Assembly (NCBI RefSeq): GCF_021462225.1
Contig: NC_061798.1
Span: 24,405,320-24,469,319 of the forward strand
Origin: Girardinichthys multiradiatus
Taxonomy: Eukaryota; Chordata; Actinopteri; Cyprinodontiformes; Goodeidae
Direction: 5' to 3'
DNA length: 64,000 nucleotides
Position numbers and translations under genes: made by a program. This document shows positions 10,130 through 20,844 of the stretch, in pieces (position 1 is the first letter of the stretch; each line of letters starts with the position of its first letter). The notes below the pieces were generated by a model that had not been told where the DNA came from, did no database searches, and saw only the letters and a program-made list of their open reading frames with translations.

Positions 10130-11680
10130 GAACATCATCCAAGTAGGTGGGCAGCTTGGACACATTACCAGAGAAAAATGCAGAGACATTGAGTGTTTTG
10201 GGTGTTTGATCTTTTGACACCCTCACCTGGGCAACACATGCAGGAAATATTAGAGCCCTACTTGCATCCAAACAACATGTTACGCCATGTATTCCCTCTC
10301 AGCATGCAGAACTGCCTGCATCCCTCTGATGCCAAAGAGGTGCTGTGCAGAGACTGTCCTAGAAAAGCCCCTGGACCCACCTCAATGAGTTCACAGTGGG
10401 CCCTCAACACATATGTACAGTAGATTTCAACAAGGTAGGTATTGTACCTTTTTTTTGCTCAGTGGCCTCCTCAGTTCGGTCTTCCCAGCAGACTGTGAAT
10501 TCCAAAAGCAGTTCTTGCTTAAACAAATCTGATACCAAGTCCAGCCTGAGTGTCTTCCCAGATCAATCTTCGGCTCCCTGGCACCCGCTGTCAGGTCTGC
10601 AGATGCCTTTGGACTTCTCTCTTGCACAGAAAGAGGCAATGCTTTGTCTTGCTGGGAGCTGGTGATTGACTTTCTGGATCCCTGTGCAGGCATTCAAGAC
10701 CCAATGTGTTACAACGCGCACCTGCCCTCTCACAGGGCTTTGGGGCAGTAGCTCAAAATATGCTGAAGGGAACCTTTTGTCTGACACATGCTGGAGTTTC
10801 CGCAGGACTTCAGTTGTGCAGGTTGGATAGGCCTGGTGGGACATCAAACAATGACTGGATCAGAAATGAGATCGATTCAGGTTATCTTCAATACCGATGC
10901 CTGGCCCCATTTTGTCTAAACTCCTTGACGATGCATTACCACAAACTCAACTCTAAAGCTAAAGCTCTTTTCCACCACCTCTGAACCCAAGAGGAGCTGG
11001 CTGTTCTTCGCTTGAGTGTTATCCTATGTGGTAACCTAAGTCTCCTGTGCTCCAGTGCAACTCTCTGTGTCGTTCCTGAAGACTGAGCTTCTCTGTTTTC
11101 TCAAGGTGATCTCCAGTTCTGAGATCGAATCATTTCCTCGATTGTGCTCCTGGACCTCAGCCCTCTACAAAATCTAAGACTACAATCTCTGTTTTTTTGT
11201 TTCACGGCTTGCAGCCTGAGGCTCCTCTTTAACCAGACTACTCACTTCTCCACCCTGGGTGCCCTCTCTACCATCTCCAGCCATCCAACCTTACCGCCAC
11301 ATGGACCAATCACGCTGGATTCCTGCTCACTCTCTCTGGCGTCCCCTTTTATCCTCCACCCAGTAAGTCCATATACAGTATACAACATCTTAGCAACAAT
11401 TTCCCCCGTTTATCTCTGCCTCTCTCTTCCTAGTAGCTCTGCTGACCAGTTTCCTCGGACAGTTCCTGGAACATTCATATTCAGGTTCAATAAACCTTTT
11501 GAAAGTGTCTCCTGTCAGCTGAGAGCATTTGTGCATGTGGGTCAGGCATCTGAACAAAACCATGATACGCAGATCTTATGGATTGGTTTCTTTCACAGAG
11601 CTATTCAAAAGACAGGCCCATTTTCACGTTTATTTATATCTAAAATATGCCAGACTGGTATCGCTTATTTTAGATTATAG
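10130..11680. other. Unresolved decayed coding-like or repeat sequence
   Basis: GC content is higher than in the flanks. Several overlapping short frames on both strands (for example minus 10271-10053 and 10847-10563; plus 11144-11680) have amino-acid composition that looks partly real, but I recognise no domain. The 11040-11560 part resembles the texture of LTR-like dispersed repeats (a CCACC/CTCC-rich stretch followed by AATAAACC). It directly abuts the Rex1-like LINE and may be an older, unclassified retroelement. Confidence 0.3.
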
Positions 11681-11682
11681 AA

Positions 11683-12987
11683 TTGCGCCGCTCAAGGTGG
11701 CACCAGGTTGGAGTAGCTCTGTTACTTTTGATTCTGATTTATTCTTTTTTGGGAACTATTCCTCTTGTGGTGGATACAGTTGATTTTTTTTGGACTACTG
11801 TCCACTCCGGTGTCGGATGCTGTGCAGCTTGGAGGATTTTTCTTGATACTTTCTATTTTTGGACATTTGTTATGATGCATTGCCATGGCAACGGGGTTGT
11901 TTCTTACAACCGGGAGCAGCTGATTAATATCTCAAAAGCTCAAATAATACTTCAACTACAACCCCAAATCCCTGATGAGTTGAAAAGGAGAGAGAGAAGG
12001 AGGAAGTTCAAACCATCTCTTCCGTCGATTATGATGGGCAATGTGAGATCGTTGGGAAACAAGTTGGATGAACTCCAAGCCCTACAAAGGACCCAGCCAG
12101 AGTACCGGGCATGCAGTATCATGTGTTTTACTGAGACATGGATGCAGGATCATATCCCCGACTCCAGCGTCTCTCTGCCGGGCTTTTTAACCATACGAGC
12201 AGACAGAGACTTAAAGAGGAGCGGCAAAAGTAAAGGAGGTGGACTGGCAGTATTTGTGAACAACAGATGGTGTCATCCAGGACATGTTACTGTGAAGTGT
12301 CAACTCTGCAGTCCAGATATTGAACTGTTGGCAGTAAGTTTTCGTCCATATTATTTACCCAGAGAGTTCACCAGTGTTATTTTGGCAACAGTTTACGTTC
12401 CACCTTCCGCTGTTGCCGACACTGCATGTGATGCCATCAGCTCAGTTGTTGCTAAGCTACAGACACAAAACCCCAATGCTTTTGTGGCAATTTCTGGTTA
12501 TTTTAACCATGCTTCACTCTCTGCTACACTTCCAACGTTTCAACAGTTTGTCAGCTGCTCTACCAGAGAAAACAAAACATTGGATTTGTTTTATGCAAAT
12601 GTCAAGGACTCATACATCTCTACAGCAAGACCTCCGCTAGGCAAATCAGATCACAATCTTGTTTTTCTCTGCTCGAAATATAAGCCCCTTGATCAGAGGC
12701 AACCTGTAATAAAGAGGACTGTGATAAAATGGTCACAGGAAGCTGAAGAAGCTCTGCAAGGTTGCTTTGAGGCTACAGACTGGGACGCACTGTGCCAGCC
12801 ACATGGAGAGGACATCAATGCCATGACTGAGTGTGTAACCGACTATATAAACTTCTGTGTGGATAACATCATCCCCACCAGAACCGTGAGATGCTTCCCC
12901 AATAACAAACCTTGGATCACCAGTGACCTGAAGGACCTGCTTAACAAGAAAAAAGAGCCTTCAGAGAGGGAGAGAGATAATTATTGA
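11683..12987 (+). CDS. LINE ORF2, N-terminal part: AP endonuclease domain (frameshifted)
   Basis: 434 codons. From about residue 115 an AP-endonuclease-like fold is recognisable: GNVRSLGNKLDEL, the FTETWM metal-binding motif, AVFVNNRW, ATVYVPPSA, a degraded GDFNH (here SGYFNH, Gly-Asp lost) and KSDHNLVFL. It nicks target DNA for target-primed reverse transcription. The SGYFNH substitution removes the normally conserved Asp, so nicking activity is doubtful. The frame ends ERERDNY at a frameshift; the continuation starts in another frame at 12984. The start ATG at 11683 is formal; the true start may be further in. Confidence 0.75.
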   Translation: MRRSRWHQVGVALLLLILIYSFLGTIPLVVDTVDFFWTTVHSGVGCCAAWRIFLDTFYFWTFVMMHCHGNGVVSYNREQLINISKAQIILQLQPQIPDELKRRERRRKFKPSLPSIMMGNVRSLGNKLDELQALQRTQPEYRACSIMCFTETWMQDHIPDSSVSLPGFLTIRADRDLKRSGKSKGGGLAVFVNNRWCHPGHVTVKCQLCSPDIELLAVSFRPYYLPREFTSVILATVYVPPSAVADTACDAISSVVAKLQTQNPNAFVAISGYFNHASLSATLPTFQQFVSCSTRENKTLDLFYANVKDSYISTARPPLGKSDHNLVFLCSKYKPLDQRQPVIKRTVIKWSQEAEEALQGCFEATDWDALCQPHGEDINAMTECVTDYINFCVDNIIPTRTVRCFPNNKPWITSDLKDLLNKKKEPSERERDNY

Positions 12988-14795
12988 GGAGATTACAGAA
13001 GCAACTTAAAGTCAAGATAAGAGACAGCAAGGAGGTGTACAAGAAGAAGCTGGAGAGCAAGCTCCAGCAAAACAATATCAGAGATGTGTGGACAGGGATG
13101 AAGAAGATCACAGGCTTCAAGCAGAAGGATGATCAGACCGATGGACATCTGGACAGAGCCAATGAACTGAACCTATTCTTCAATAGGTTCAGTTCAGAAA
13201 GAAGCTCAGCATCCTCCTCTCCTGCTCACAGCCAAACAGACATCCCACCCTCCTTTGACCCACAGGACCCACAGCTGTCCAGTAACACCTCACATTTTTT
13301 ATCTTCCACCTCAGCCCTAGACCCTTCTACATGTTTGCCATCAACCATATCAGAAGATGCTGATGCTTCCTTTGCTTCCCCCTCCCACTTGTGTGTCTCA
13401 AGAAGTCAGGTGAAGAGACAACTGGAGAGACTGAATAGGAATAAGGCTGCAGGTCCAGATCATGTCAGCCCTAGAGTCCTGAAGGCCTGTGCAGAGCAGC
13501 TCTGTGGGATTCTGCAGCACCTCTTCAACCTTAGCCTGGCCCAGAAGAAGGTTCCGGTGTTGTGGAAGACCTCCTGTCTTGTTCCGGTACCAAAGAAAAC
13601 TCACCCATCAGTCCTCAATGACTATAGACCTGTTGCCCTGACATCTCACATCATTAAGGTCCTAGAGAGACTCCTGTTGGCCCACCTGAGTAAGCAAACA
13701 GTAAACCATCAGGACCCCCTTCAGTTTGCTTATCGCTGTGGAGTTGGAGTTGAAGATGCCATCATACACCTGCTTCAACAAACCCACTGTCATCTGGACA
13801 AAGCCAGCAGCACTGTGAGGATCATCTTCTTTGATTTCTCCAGTGCATTTAATACAATCCAACCTGATTTGCTTTGTCAGAAACTCCAGAAGACTCAGGT
13901 GGAGGCCTCAACAATCTCCTGGATTAAAGACTACCTGACAAACAGACCACAGTTTGTGAGACTGAAGGGTTGTGTGTCTAACCAGGTAGTCAGCAGCACA
14001 GGAGCACCACAGGGGACTGTACTCTCACCATTCCTTTTCACTCTGTACACCTCAGACTTCCAGTACAAGACAGACTCCTGTCATCTGCAGAAATACTCGG
14101 ATGATTCTGCAGTCGTGGGGTGGATCAGAGATGGACAAGAAGCTGAGTACAGGATGGTGGTGGACTGCTTTGTGGCATGGTGTGGAAACAATCATCTCAT
14201 GTTGAACGTGACTAAAACAAAGGAGATGATTGTAGATTTTAAGAGAAACAGGAATAAGTCAAACACTATTTCTATCATGGGAGAAGAAGTGGAGGTGGTG
14301 GAGGAATATAAATACCTCGGTGTTCACCTGGACAACAGACTAGAGTGGAGATGCAACTGTGAAGCCATCTACAAGAAGGGACAGAGCAGACTGTACTTCT
14401 TGAGGAAGCTTAGGTCATTTGGTGTTTGCAGCAAGATGCTGCATATCTTCTATAAGTCTGTTGTGGAAAGTGTGATCTCTTCTACCACCATCTCCTGGGA
14501 AAGCAGCATCAGAACCAGGGACTTAAAAAAGCTCAACAAGCTGATAAAAAAGGCTGGCTCTGTTCTGGGGACTCCTGTGGAACCTCTGGAGATCATTGTG
14601 GAAAGACGGATTCTTCATAAAATGAAGAACATTATGGAGAACTCTGAGCATCCTCTTCATGAGACTGTCCTACAGCAACAGAGTGTCTTCAGTCAGAGGC
14701 TTCTTCAGATCTGCTGTAAGACGGAGCGCTACAGGACATCCTTCCTGCCCACAGCCATCAGCATCTACATCAGCTCTTTGAAGAAACCTGCATAA
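12984..14795 (+). CDS. LINE ORF2, C-terminal part: reverse transcriptase (frameshifted)
   Basis: 603 codons continuing the same protein after a frameshift. Reverse transcriptase blocks appear in order: NKAAGPD, DYRPVALTSHIIKVLERL, FFDFSSAFNTIQPDLL, GAPQGTVLSPFLFTLYTSDF, the catalytic YSDDSAVVG, and LNVTKTKEMIVDF with EYKYLGVHLDNRLEW. The C-terminus ends in the RYRTSFLPTAISIY segment typical of this LINE type. The long open frame indicates a young insertion. The single visible lesion is the junction near 12960-12984. Confidence 0.82.
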   Translation: MRRLQKQLKVKIRDSKEVYKKKLESKLQQNNIRDVWTGMKKITGFKQKDDQTDGHLDRANELNLFFNRFSSERSSASSSPAHSQTDIPPSFDPQDPQLSSNTSHFLSSTSALDPSTCLPSTISEDADASFASPSHLCVSRSQVKRQLERLNRNKAAGPDHVSPRVLKACAEQLCGILQHLFNLSLAQKKVPVLWKTSCLVPVPKKTHPSVLNDYRPVALTSHIIKVLERLLLAHLSKQTVNHQDPLQFAYRCGVGVEDAIIHLLQQTHCHLDKASSTVRIIFFDFSSAFNTIQPDLLCQKLQKTQVEASTISWIKDYLTNRPQFVRLKGCVSNQVVSSTGAPQGTVLSPFLFTLYTSDFQYKTDSCHLQKYSDDSAVVGWIRDGQEAEYRMVVDCFVAWCGNNHLMLNVTKTKEMIVDFKRNRNKSNTISIMGEEVEVVEEYKYLGVHLDNRLEWRCNCEAIYKKGQSRLYFLRKLRSFGVCSKMLHIFYKSVVESVISSTTISWESSIRTRDLKKLNKLIKKAGSVLGTPVEPLEIIVERRILHKMKNIMENSEHPLHETVLQQQSVFSQRLLQICCKTERYRTSFLPTAISIYISSLKKPA

Positions 14796-14840
14796 TATGA
14801 GCTATAACAACATTTAATTTCCCTTTGGGATTAATAAAGT

Positions 14841-14866
14841 ATTTTTGAATTGAATTGAATTGAATT
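14841..14866 (+). repeat. TTGAA-type tail repeat of the LINE
   Basis: Tandem GAATT/TTGAA pentamers directly after the LINE 3' untranslated region. The deleted copy ends the same way near 50697-50713. Confidence 0.85.
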
Positions 14867-14968
14867 ATTCACAGGGGAGATTGAAATATGAACATGAATA
14901 CAAAATTTTGTCAAGAAAATATGACACGTCATCAGAGAAGTGCATCCAGATGCTACAGCATTTAGTCA

Positions 14969-15039
14969 CACTCAAAAAGAGAAAATTATAGATTTTAGCC
15001 AAAGAAAGGCTAAAACCTATAATTTTCTCTTTTTGAGTG
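14969..15039. repeat. Long hairpin, 32-bp arms with 7-nt loop
   Basis: Left arm 14969-15000 and right arm 15008-15039 are reverse complements with one mismatch; the loop is AAAGAAA (15001-15007). The arms begin CACTCAAAAAGAG and end CTCTTTTTGAGTG. No target duplication or transposon end motif is evident around it. Confidence 0.9.
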
Positions 15040-15452
15040 TTCTAATCCTTGGATATAAATCTCTATATATGATACATTTTAATAACAGGGTTACTGTCAT
15101 GTGGTTCTATAGGTGTTATCCCTCTCTCAATATGGATCTTGCATTTTTAGTCTAATATTTTTGTGCATATGTTACACTGCAGAACTTGGTTATGTTCTCT
15201 TTCCTCTAGCTGACAGGAGTTGGTTTTGCTTCTTCTCAAAGAAGGACTACCTGATATATCAAGATCTTAAACTCTTGAAGCCTCTATTTTTTCTCTTTCC
15301 CTCAGTTTGCTGGTTGGCACTGATAAAGTAGACACATAATACAGTTGGTTATACAATATACAAACTGTGTGTTTTGTGTTGAAGTCATCTAACTTAACAG
15401 TCAATTATGTCATTATGTTTTTGCATTGTTGTGACTTATGGAGTTTTGACGA

Positions 15453-15910
15453 AAATTTAGAATGAAAGACTCACCTTCACCGCCTTCACCTTCCAGTGAC
15501 TTTTCGGTGTGTCTCCCGGCCTTCCAATCAGCATCTTGTCCATCTGATTCACTATCCAATCACCTTCCGACGCCTTGCTTTTAATGGAGCTTCTACCATG
15601 TTCAACTTCGCTTGTCAGCTGAGCTCATCCCTCCTCCACCCCACCTCCACCATCTTCCTTCACATTTACTCCTGGCTTCCTCGCTCCCTGGCCGCCAATC
15701 CACCACCAGTGTCGGATCAGGGGGAAGAGATATTTAAATCTAAGCCTTACAAATGATCATCTTAGCTCATGTCATTCTCAGCATTCATGTCTTCCTCGCA
15801 GGTCTGAGCGCCAAAGAAATAACCATGTAATTTTGCATCATTAAAACTTTTCTAATTGCCATCCCTCTCTTTGTGAATCTTTTCAGATTGAAATACTCTA
15901 CATAAAATAT
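15453..15910 (+). repeat. Dispersed repeat, copy 1 (possible solo LTR or SINE)
   Basis: Shares order and scattered identity with 23022-23440: CCAATCAGCATC, GTCAGCTGA, CTCCACCCC, CACCAGTRTCGGATC, GTCATTCTCAGCATTCATG, TCTTCCTC, GTCTGAGC, then CTTTTCTAATTGC. It contains CCAAT-like and AATAAAC-like signals, which fits a promoter/polyadenylation-bearing LTR, but boundaries and target duplications were not found. Confidence 0.6.
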
Positions 15911-16054
15911 AGTTGTCCATAGCTTGTACCCATATCCAGTAGGTTAGTATTACTAGTATTGCTAGAAATAATTGCAACTTAATTACAGATTTTTCTCAGT
16001 TACAAGTATTTTGACATCTGATTTCAGATTTGAGTGAGAAAATGGGGAGGTACG

Positions 16055-16290
16055 TTATGATCCACACCTGTTTTGTGTTACTGTTTGATTGCACTCACCT
16101 GATTTCTGTTAATCCTCTGTTGTATTTCAATCTATGTTTTCTGTTCCCTTATTGTTGGGTCACCTGTTATCCTTTTCGTCTGTTATCCTGTATCATTCCT
16201 GGTTTTTGAGTTGTCCTTCATGTCCTGTAAGTTTAGTTTAGTTTTGGTTTAATAAATGTATCCATTTACCATGCACCTGGGTTATCACAA
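16055..16290 (+). repeat. LTR-like dispersed repeat fragment
   Basis: Contains GTTATGA, CACACCTG, CACCTGATT, repeated TCCTGTTATCC-like runs, AGTTTAGTTTAGTTTTGG and AATAAATG. This texture matches the reverse complement of 61905-62425 and is common in fish LTR-derived dispersed repeats. Family not determined. Confidence 0.4.
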
Positions 16291-16299
16291 ATACTTAAA

Positions 16300-19190
16300 G
16301 GGGATATGTCATGCTTTTAAATCATTCCTTTTCACATTTAAATCATTCAGGTGTGGTCTATTTAAAGTGGACACCTCCCAGACACCTCCTCCATCTCCTC
16401 CGGGAGACCAAGGCATTCCCAGGGCAGGTGAAAGACACAATCCCTCCACCATGTCCTGGGCCATCCCCTGGACCTCCTTCCAGAGGGACTTGCCTGCAGC
16501 AAATCCAGTGATGTAATTCAATACAACATAGAGAATAGAGGAAACTGAACAGATTGAAAAATTGACCCAAACACAATATAAAGATATCTACACAGTACCT
16601 GGAGAGACTAAATTAAACTTTTTGGCAATTCTATAGACTCCTACAGATTGAGTACAAAACAAAATGTATTTAAGGGCTAAAAAAGTGGATTTTGCCCCCT
16701 TCAAATTTACTCTCTTAACACATTTTCATGTAATAGAGTAGTTGTTGTTTTTTTAGTGAGTACGCTTGAGTAAAGCATCTGAATACTTTACTGCCACCAC
16801 TTCTGAGGCAGACCGCAGGTCAATTGGTTTAGTCTATTGTAAAGACAATTTAGATGTTTCATGCTTTGCAATAAAGACAGATAATCTAATACAAGGTCAG
16901 CTGGCTGGATTCATACTTGGCACAATAAGCACTTGTCAATAGCCCTTCATTTGTACATAGAAAACACATATTTGCTATTAACTGCTACTTTCAGGTCACG
17001 TAGTTCACTTGAAGGGTTAAGATAACACATCTTCCATCTCTCCTGCTTCATTATTGCTTCATGTTTCTCTGCATTTGGGATCTCTCTAATTTTTGAAACA
17101 TTGCTCTTTTCTTCCTCTGGCCCTCCTGTTCTCATCTCTGGTTTGCACAAAGGGACAGTTTTGCTCTCATTGTAGAGGGTAGACTTTGATATAGGCTGAC
17201 AATGTGACTTGTGCCTCTGCTAAATTTAATCGTATTAACTAGTTAACCATGCTGCCACCATGTGACCCACTGACAAAAACCAAGCTCCGATTGCACTCTC
17301 TTCAGTGCTTGCACCCACCCCCCACAAACCCCCTCCCTTTCTAAGATAATCTAGCCTTGGGACTGAGGGGGAACAGAGAGCAGAGTGCTCCTGGGAGATA
17401 CAATTCATGCAAATATGTGTAAATATGAGTGGCTTGGTGAGACACAGAGGAGAGTTTTTAAAGACAGGTTGTATCTGTAGCTTTCTAAAATACATAGCTG
17501 ATCTTTGTAACCTATTCTCTCAAAGTCCTCCTTTTAATGGTGCTTTAAATAGTTTTTATGCTCTGAACAATAAAGCCTTTTCACTACTGATTGCAACTTT
17601 TTTTTCAATTTTCACTTATCAGTGCAAAAATAGGTAAATACATAAACAACAGAAATAATTAAAAGCTAATTGTTAACATATGTCTGGATGTTTGACAAAA
17701 TTGGAGATGCACTCAGAATATACAAATACCAGTCCATTAGGCATAAAATTCAGACCCATCACTTACCATGGTGTAGTTTTCATGTACCAAGTTATACAAA
17801 GGTATTTTAAAGTTTTGTTAACAAATAACAAAACAAATTCTGTCATACTGTCCCTATGGTTTAAAATTATTGTACTGAGATGCCCGAGATATGCAGGAGT
17901 GACCATAGGTTTTTCTCTGACTGTTTAGATTATAGAGTAACACAGCACTGCCGTTCATGTTGCTGCGCACATCTGCTGGCTAAAAGAAAGCTAATACACT
18001 TTTCATTCCTGCAAAACACAGATTAATGTGTTAGGATGTCTACCTGGAGTGCAGGCTGACTACTGGTGTCTGAAGTCAGCTTAATCAACCAATATCATCT
18101 GATTACATACCCAACGGTAATCCAAATGGCAAGAAGTTATAATATTGTGTGCAGTATGCACTTGAAAAGTTGTGGTGAGTGCTCATAATTTTGCTTAAGT
18201 CCATTAACATTAAATAATAGTTGATAAATTATATAGATCATTGTAGTAACAGTAATAATAATTATTGCTTTTCTGTTTTTAATAAAAGCAATATATTTAT
18301 TTTTATCTATTTTTTTTTCAATTATCTTGAAACTTTGGTATTTTTCCTCAAGGTTATCTTACTGTGAGAATCTCAGACAGAAGCAGGGCAGATGTAAAAA
18401 AAAAAAGGTTTTTGAAAAGCAAGGCCTCCATTTCATCTGTTACTCTTTTGTCTTACAGCAAAGGGTTCTGCCTGTTTATTTCCAACCATTTAAGGTTTTT
18501 GTATATGTTGTTCCTATTTGCCACCTTCAGTCTTTCTATGAGTCTTTGAGTCATTTAAAATCCTCTACTGCTTGAAACTGCAAAAAGATAATGGTAAGGA
18601 AACAAACAAAAATTGCCGTCAAAGCTTCAAGTTCCAACTAGAGGTTTTGTAAAGGTGACTGTTTAGCAGGTTTAAAAAATGCAATCTCAAGTACAGGAAA
18701 ATGAAACATAAAACATCAATTCAGACTGAATTCTATCACTAAAACCTAATTCTATTGGGATAAAGCTTTTTCAAAGTGCTTTTTCATTTCTAGTTCTTTT
18801 CTTTTCTTTGCTTGATTAGCCCTTAAAGGTAAATGAAGCATCTAAATGCTTAATCCATCACTGCTTCTGAGGCACATCATGTGTCAGTGGGTCCACTCTT
18901 CTCTGAAGGCATTTTAGAAATTTAATCCATTGCAATAACTTAACTTTGAGACTCTTTGGAATTTCATAAAGGCAACTGCTAAATTAGTTTAAACAAATGC
19001 TTGTCAAGCTAATTATTGCCCGTGTCAGCTTGACAGAAAACTAATCATACACAGACTTCAATGCTAAACGGTATTTAATAAAGTACAATACATGTGAAAA
19101 AAATCTACTAATTGAAATAACATGATGCAACACATAAATTAAAATGAACTGGTTAAAAACCTGACTGAAGACTGAACATAGTCGATTTAA
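16300..19190. other. No gene recognised; possible old repeat pair
   Basis: Short frames on both strands are not convincing. Segments near 16755-16860 and 18825-18925 share AAGCATCTRAATRCTT and CACTTCTGAGGCA-like stretches and probably derive from one old, diverged repeat. Otherwise AT-rich sequence with nothing identifiable. Confidence 0.5.
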
Positions 19191-19196
19191 CATATA

Positions 19197-19383
19197 CAGG
19201 TCCTTCTCAAAATATTAGCATATTGTGATGAAGTTCATTATTTTCCATAATGTCATGATGAAAATTTAACATTCATATATTTTAGATTCATTGCACACTA
19301 ACTGAAATATTTCAGGTCTTTTATTGTCTTAATACAGATGATTTTGGCATACAGCTCATGAAAACCCAAAATTCCTATCTCAC
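19197..19383 (+). repeat. Left terminal inverted repeat of the Tc1 element
   Basis: 187 bp, from CAGGTCCTTCTC to CCTATCTCAC; reverse complement of 20618-20804 with two substitutions. Confidence 0.92.
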
Positions 19384-19522
19384 TATTAGCATATCATTAA
19401 AAGGGTCTCTAAACGAGCTATGAACCTAATCATCTGAATCAACGAGTTAACTCTAAACACCTGCAAAAGATTCCTGAGGCCTTTAAAACTCCCAGCCTGG
19501 TTCATCACTCAAAGCCCCAATC

Positions 19523-20527
19523 ATGGGTAAGACTGCCGACCTGAGTGCTGTCCAGAAGGCCACTATTGACACCCTCAAGCAAGAGGGTAAGACACAGAAA
19601 GACATTTCTGAACGAATAGGCTGTTCCCAGAGTGCTGTATCAAGGCACCTCAGTGGGAAGTCTGTGGGAAGGAAAAAGTGTGGCAGAAAACGCTGCACAA
19701 CGAGAAGAGGTGACCGGACCCTGAGGAAGATTGTGGAGAAGGGCCGATTCCAGACCTTGGGGGACCTGCGGAAGCAGTGGACTGAGTCTGGAGAAGAAAC
19801 ATCCAGAGCCACCGTGCACAGGCGTGTGCAGGAAATGGGCTACAGGTGCCGCATTCCCCAGGTCAAGCCACTTTTGAAGCAGAAACAGCGGCAGAAGCGC
19901 CTGACCTGGGCTACAGAGAAGCAGCACTGGACTGTTGCTCAGTGGTCCAAAGTACTTTTTTCGGATGAAAGCAAATTCTGCATGTCATTCGGAAATCAAG
20001 GTGCCAGAGTCTGGAGGAAGACTGGGGAGAAGGAAATGCCAAAATCCCAGAAGTCCAGTGTCAAGTACCCACAGTCAGTGATGGCCTGGGGTGCCGTGTC
20101 AGCTGCTGGTGTTGGTCCACTGTGTTTTATCAAGGGCAGGGTCAATGCAGCTAGCTATCAGGAGATTTTGGAGCACTTCATGCTTCCATCTGCTGAAAAG
20201 CTTTATGGAGATGAAGATTTCATTTTTCAGCACGACCTGGCACCTGCTCACAGTGCCAAAACCACTGGTAAATGGTTTACTGACCATGGTATCACTGTGC
20301 TCAATTGGCCTGCCAACTCTCCTGACCTGAACCCCATAGAGAATATGTTGGATATTGTGAAGAGAACGTTGAGAGACTCAAGACCCAACACTCTGGATGA
20401 GCTAAAGGCCGCTATCGAAGCATCCTGGGCCTCCATAAGACCTCAGCAGTGCCACAGGCTGATTGCCTCCATGCCACGCCGCATTGAAGCAGTCATTTCT
20501 GCAAAAGAATTCCCGACCAAGTTTTGA
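19523..20527 (+). CDS. Tc1/mariner transposase, DD34E, full-length open frame
   Basis: 334 codons, the usual Tc1 transposase length. Residues about 1-110 form two helix-turn-helix (paired-like) domains (KDISERIGCSQSAVSRHL; ETSRATVHRRVQEMGYR) with a GRKKCGRKR basic linker. The catalytic core carries VLFSDESKF (first Asp), FQHDLAPAH (second Asp) and SPDLNPIEN (Glu), with exactly 34 residues between the second Asp and the Glu. It binds its terminal repeats and performs cut-and-paste transposition at TA. The only oddity is IENMLDIVKR where Tc1 proteins usually have Trp in place of that Leu (recalled, not searched). The start ATG is preceded by ordinary Tc1 5' sequence. Confidence 0.93.
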   Translation: MGKTADLSAVQKATIDTLKQEGKTQKDISERIGCSQSAVSRHLSGKSVGRKKCGRKRCTTRRGDRTLRKIVEKGRFQTLGDLRKQWTESGEETSRATVHRRVQEMGYRCRIPQVKPLLKQKQRQKRLTWATEKQHWTVAQWSKVLFSDESKFCMSFGNQGARVWRKTGEKEMPKSQKSSVKYPQSVMAWGAVSAAGVGPLCFIKGRVNAASYQEILEHFMLPSAEKLYGDEDFIFQHDLAPAHSAKTTGKWFTDHGITVLNWPANSPDLNPIENMLDIVKRTLRDSRPNTLDELKAAIEASWASIRPQQCHRLIASMPRRIEAVISAKEFPTKF

Positions 20528-20617
20528 GTGCATAACTGTACATGATTATTTGAAGGTTGATGTTTTTTGTATTAAAAACACATTTCTTTTTTTGGTCGGA
20601 TGAAATATGCTAATTTT

Positions 20618-20804
20618 GTGAGATAGGAATTTTGGGTTTTCATGAGCTGTATGCCAAAATCATCCGTATTAAGACAATAAAAGACCTGAAATATTTCAGT
20701 TAGTGTGCAATGAATCTAAAATATATGAATGTTAAATTTTCATCATGACATTATGGAAAATAATGAACTTTATCACAATATGCTAATATTTTGAGAAGGA
20801 CCTG
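20618..20804 (-). repeat. Right terminal inverted repeat of the Tc1 element
   Basis: 187 bp, from GTGAGATAGG to GAAGGACCTG; partner of 19197-19383. Confidence 0.92.
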
Positions 20805-20844
20805 TACTTTGTTTTTAAGGAAGGGAAGTTAAAATACACATATA

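Larger units (their letters stand above)
11683..14866 (+). mobile_element. Rex1/Babar-like LINE, nearly complete
   Basis: The element holds an endonuclease-reverse transcriptase coding region split by a frameshift (entries below). It is followed by a short 3' untranslated region (CCCTTTGGGATTAATAAAG) and a TTGAA-repeat tail at 14841-14866. A deleted relative lies at 49630-50710 on the same strand. Assignment to the Rex1/Babar group is from memory of the tail and the YSDDS-type active site; RTE-X is the alternative. The 5' end is uncertain, around 11680-11700. Confidence 0.8.
19197..20804 (+). mobile_element. Structurally intact Tc1/mariner transposon
   Basis: 1608 bp flanked by TA duplications (19195-19196 and 20805-20806). 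Terminal inverted repeats are 187 bp each (19197-19383 and 20618-20804), start CAGGTCCTTCTCAAAATATT, and differ at only two positions. The single gene inside is an uninterrupted transposase. This combination implies recent insertion and possible competence for transposition. Confidence 0.93.

Noticed and set aside
19483..19927. Minus-strand frames of about 100 codons
   Set aside because: Antisense shadows of the intact transposase.
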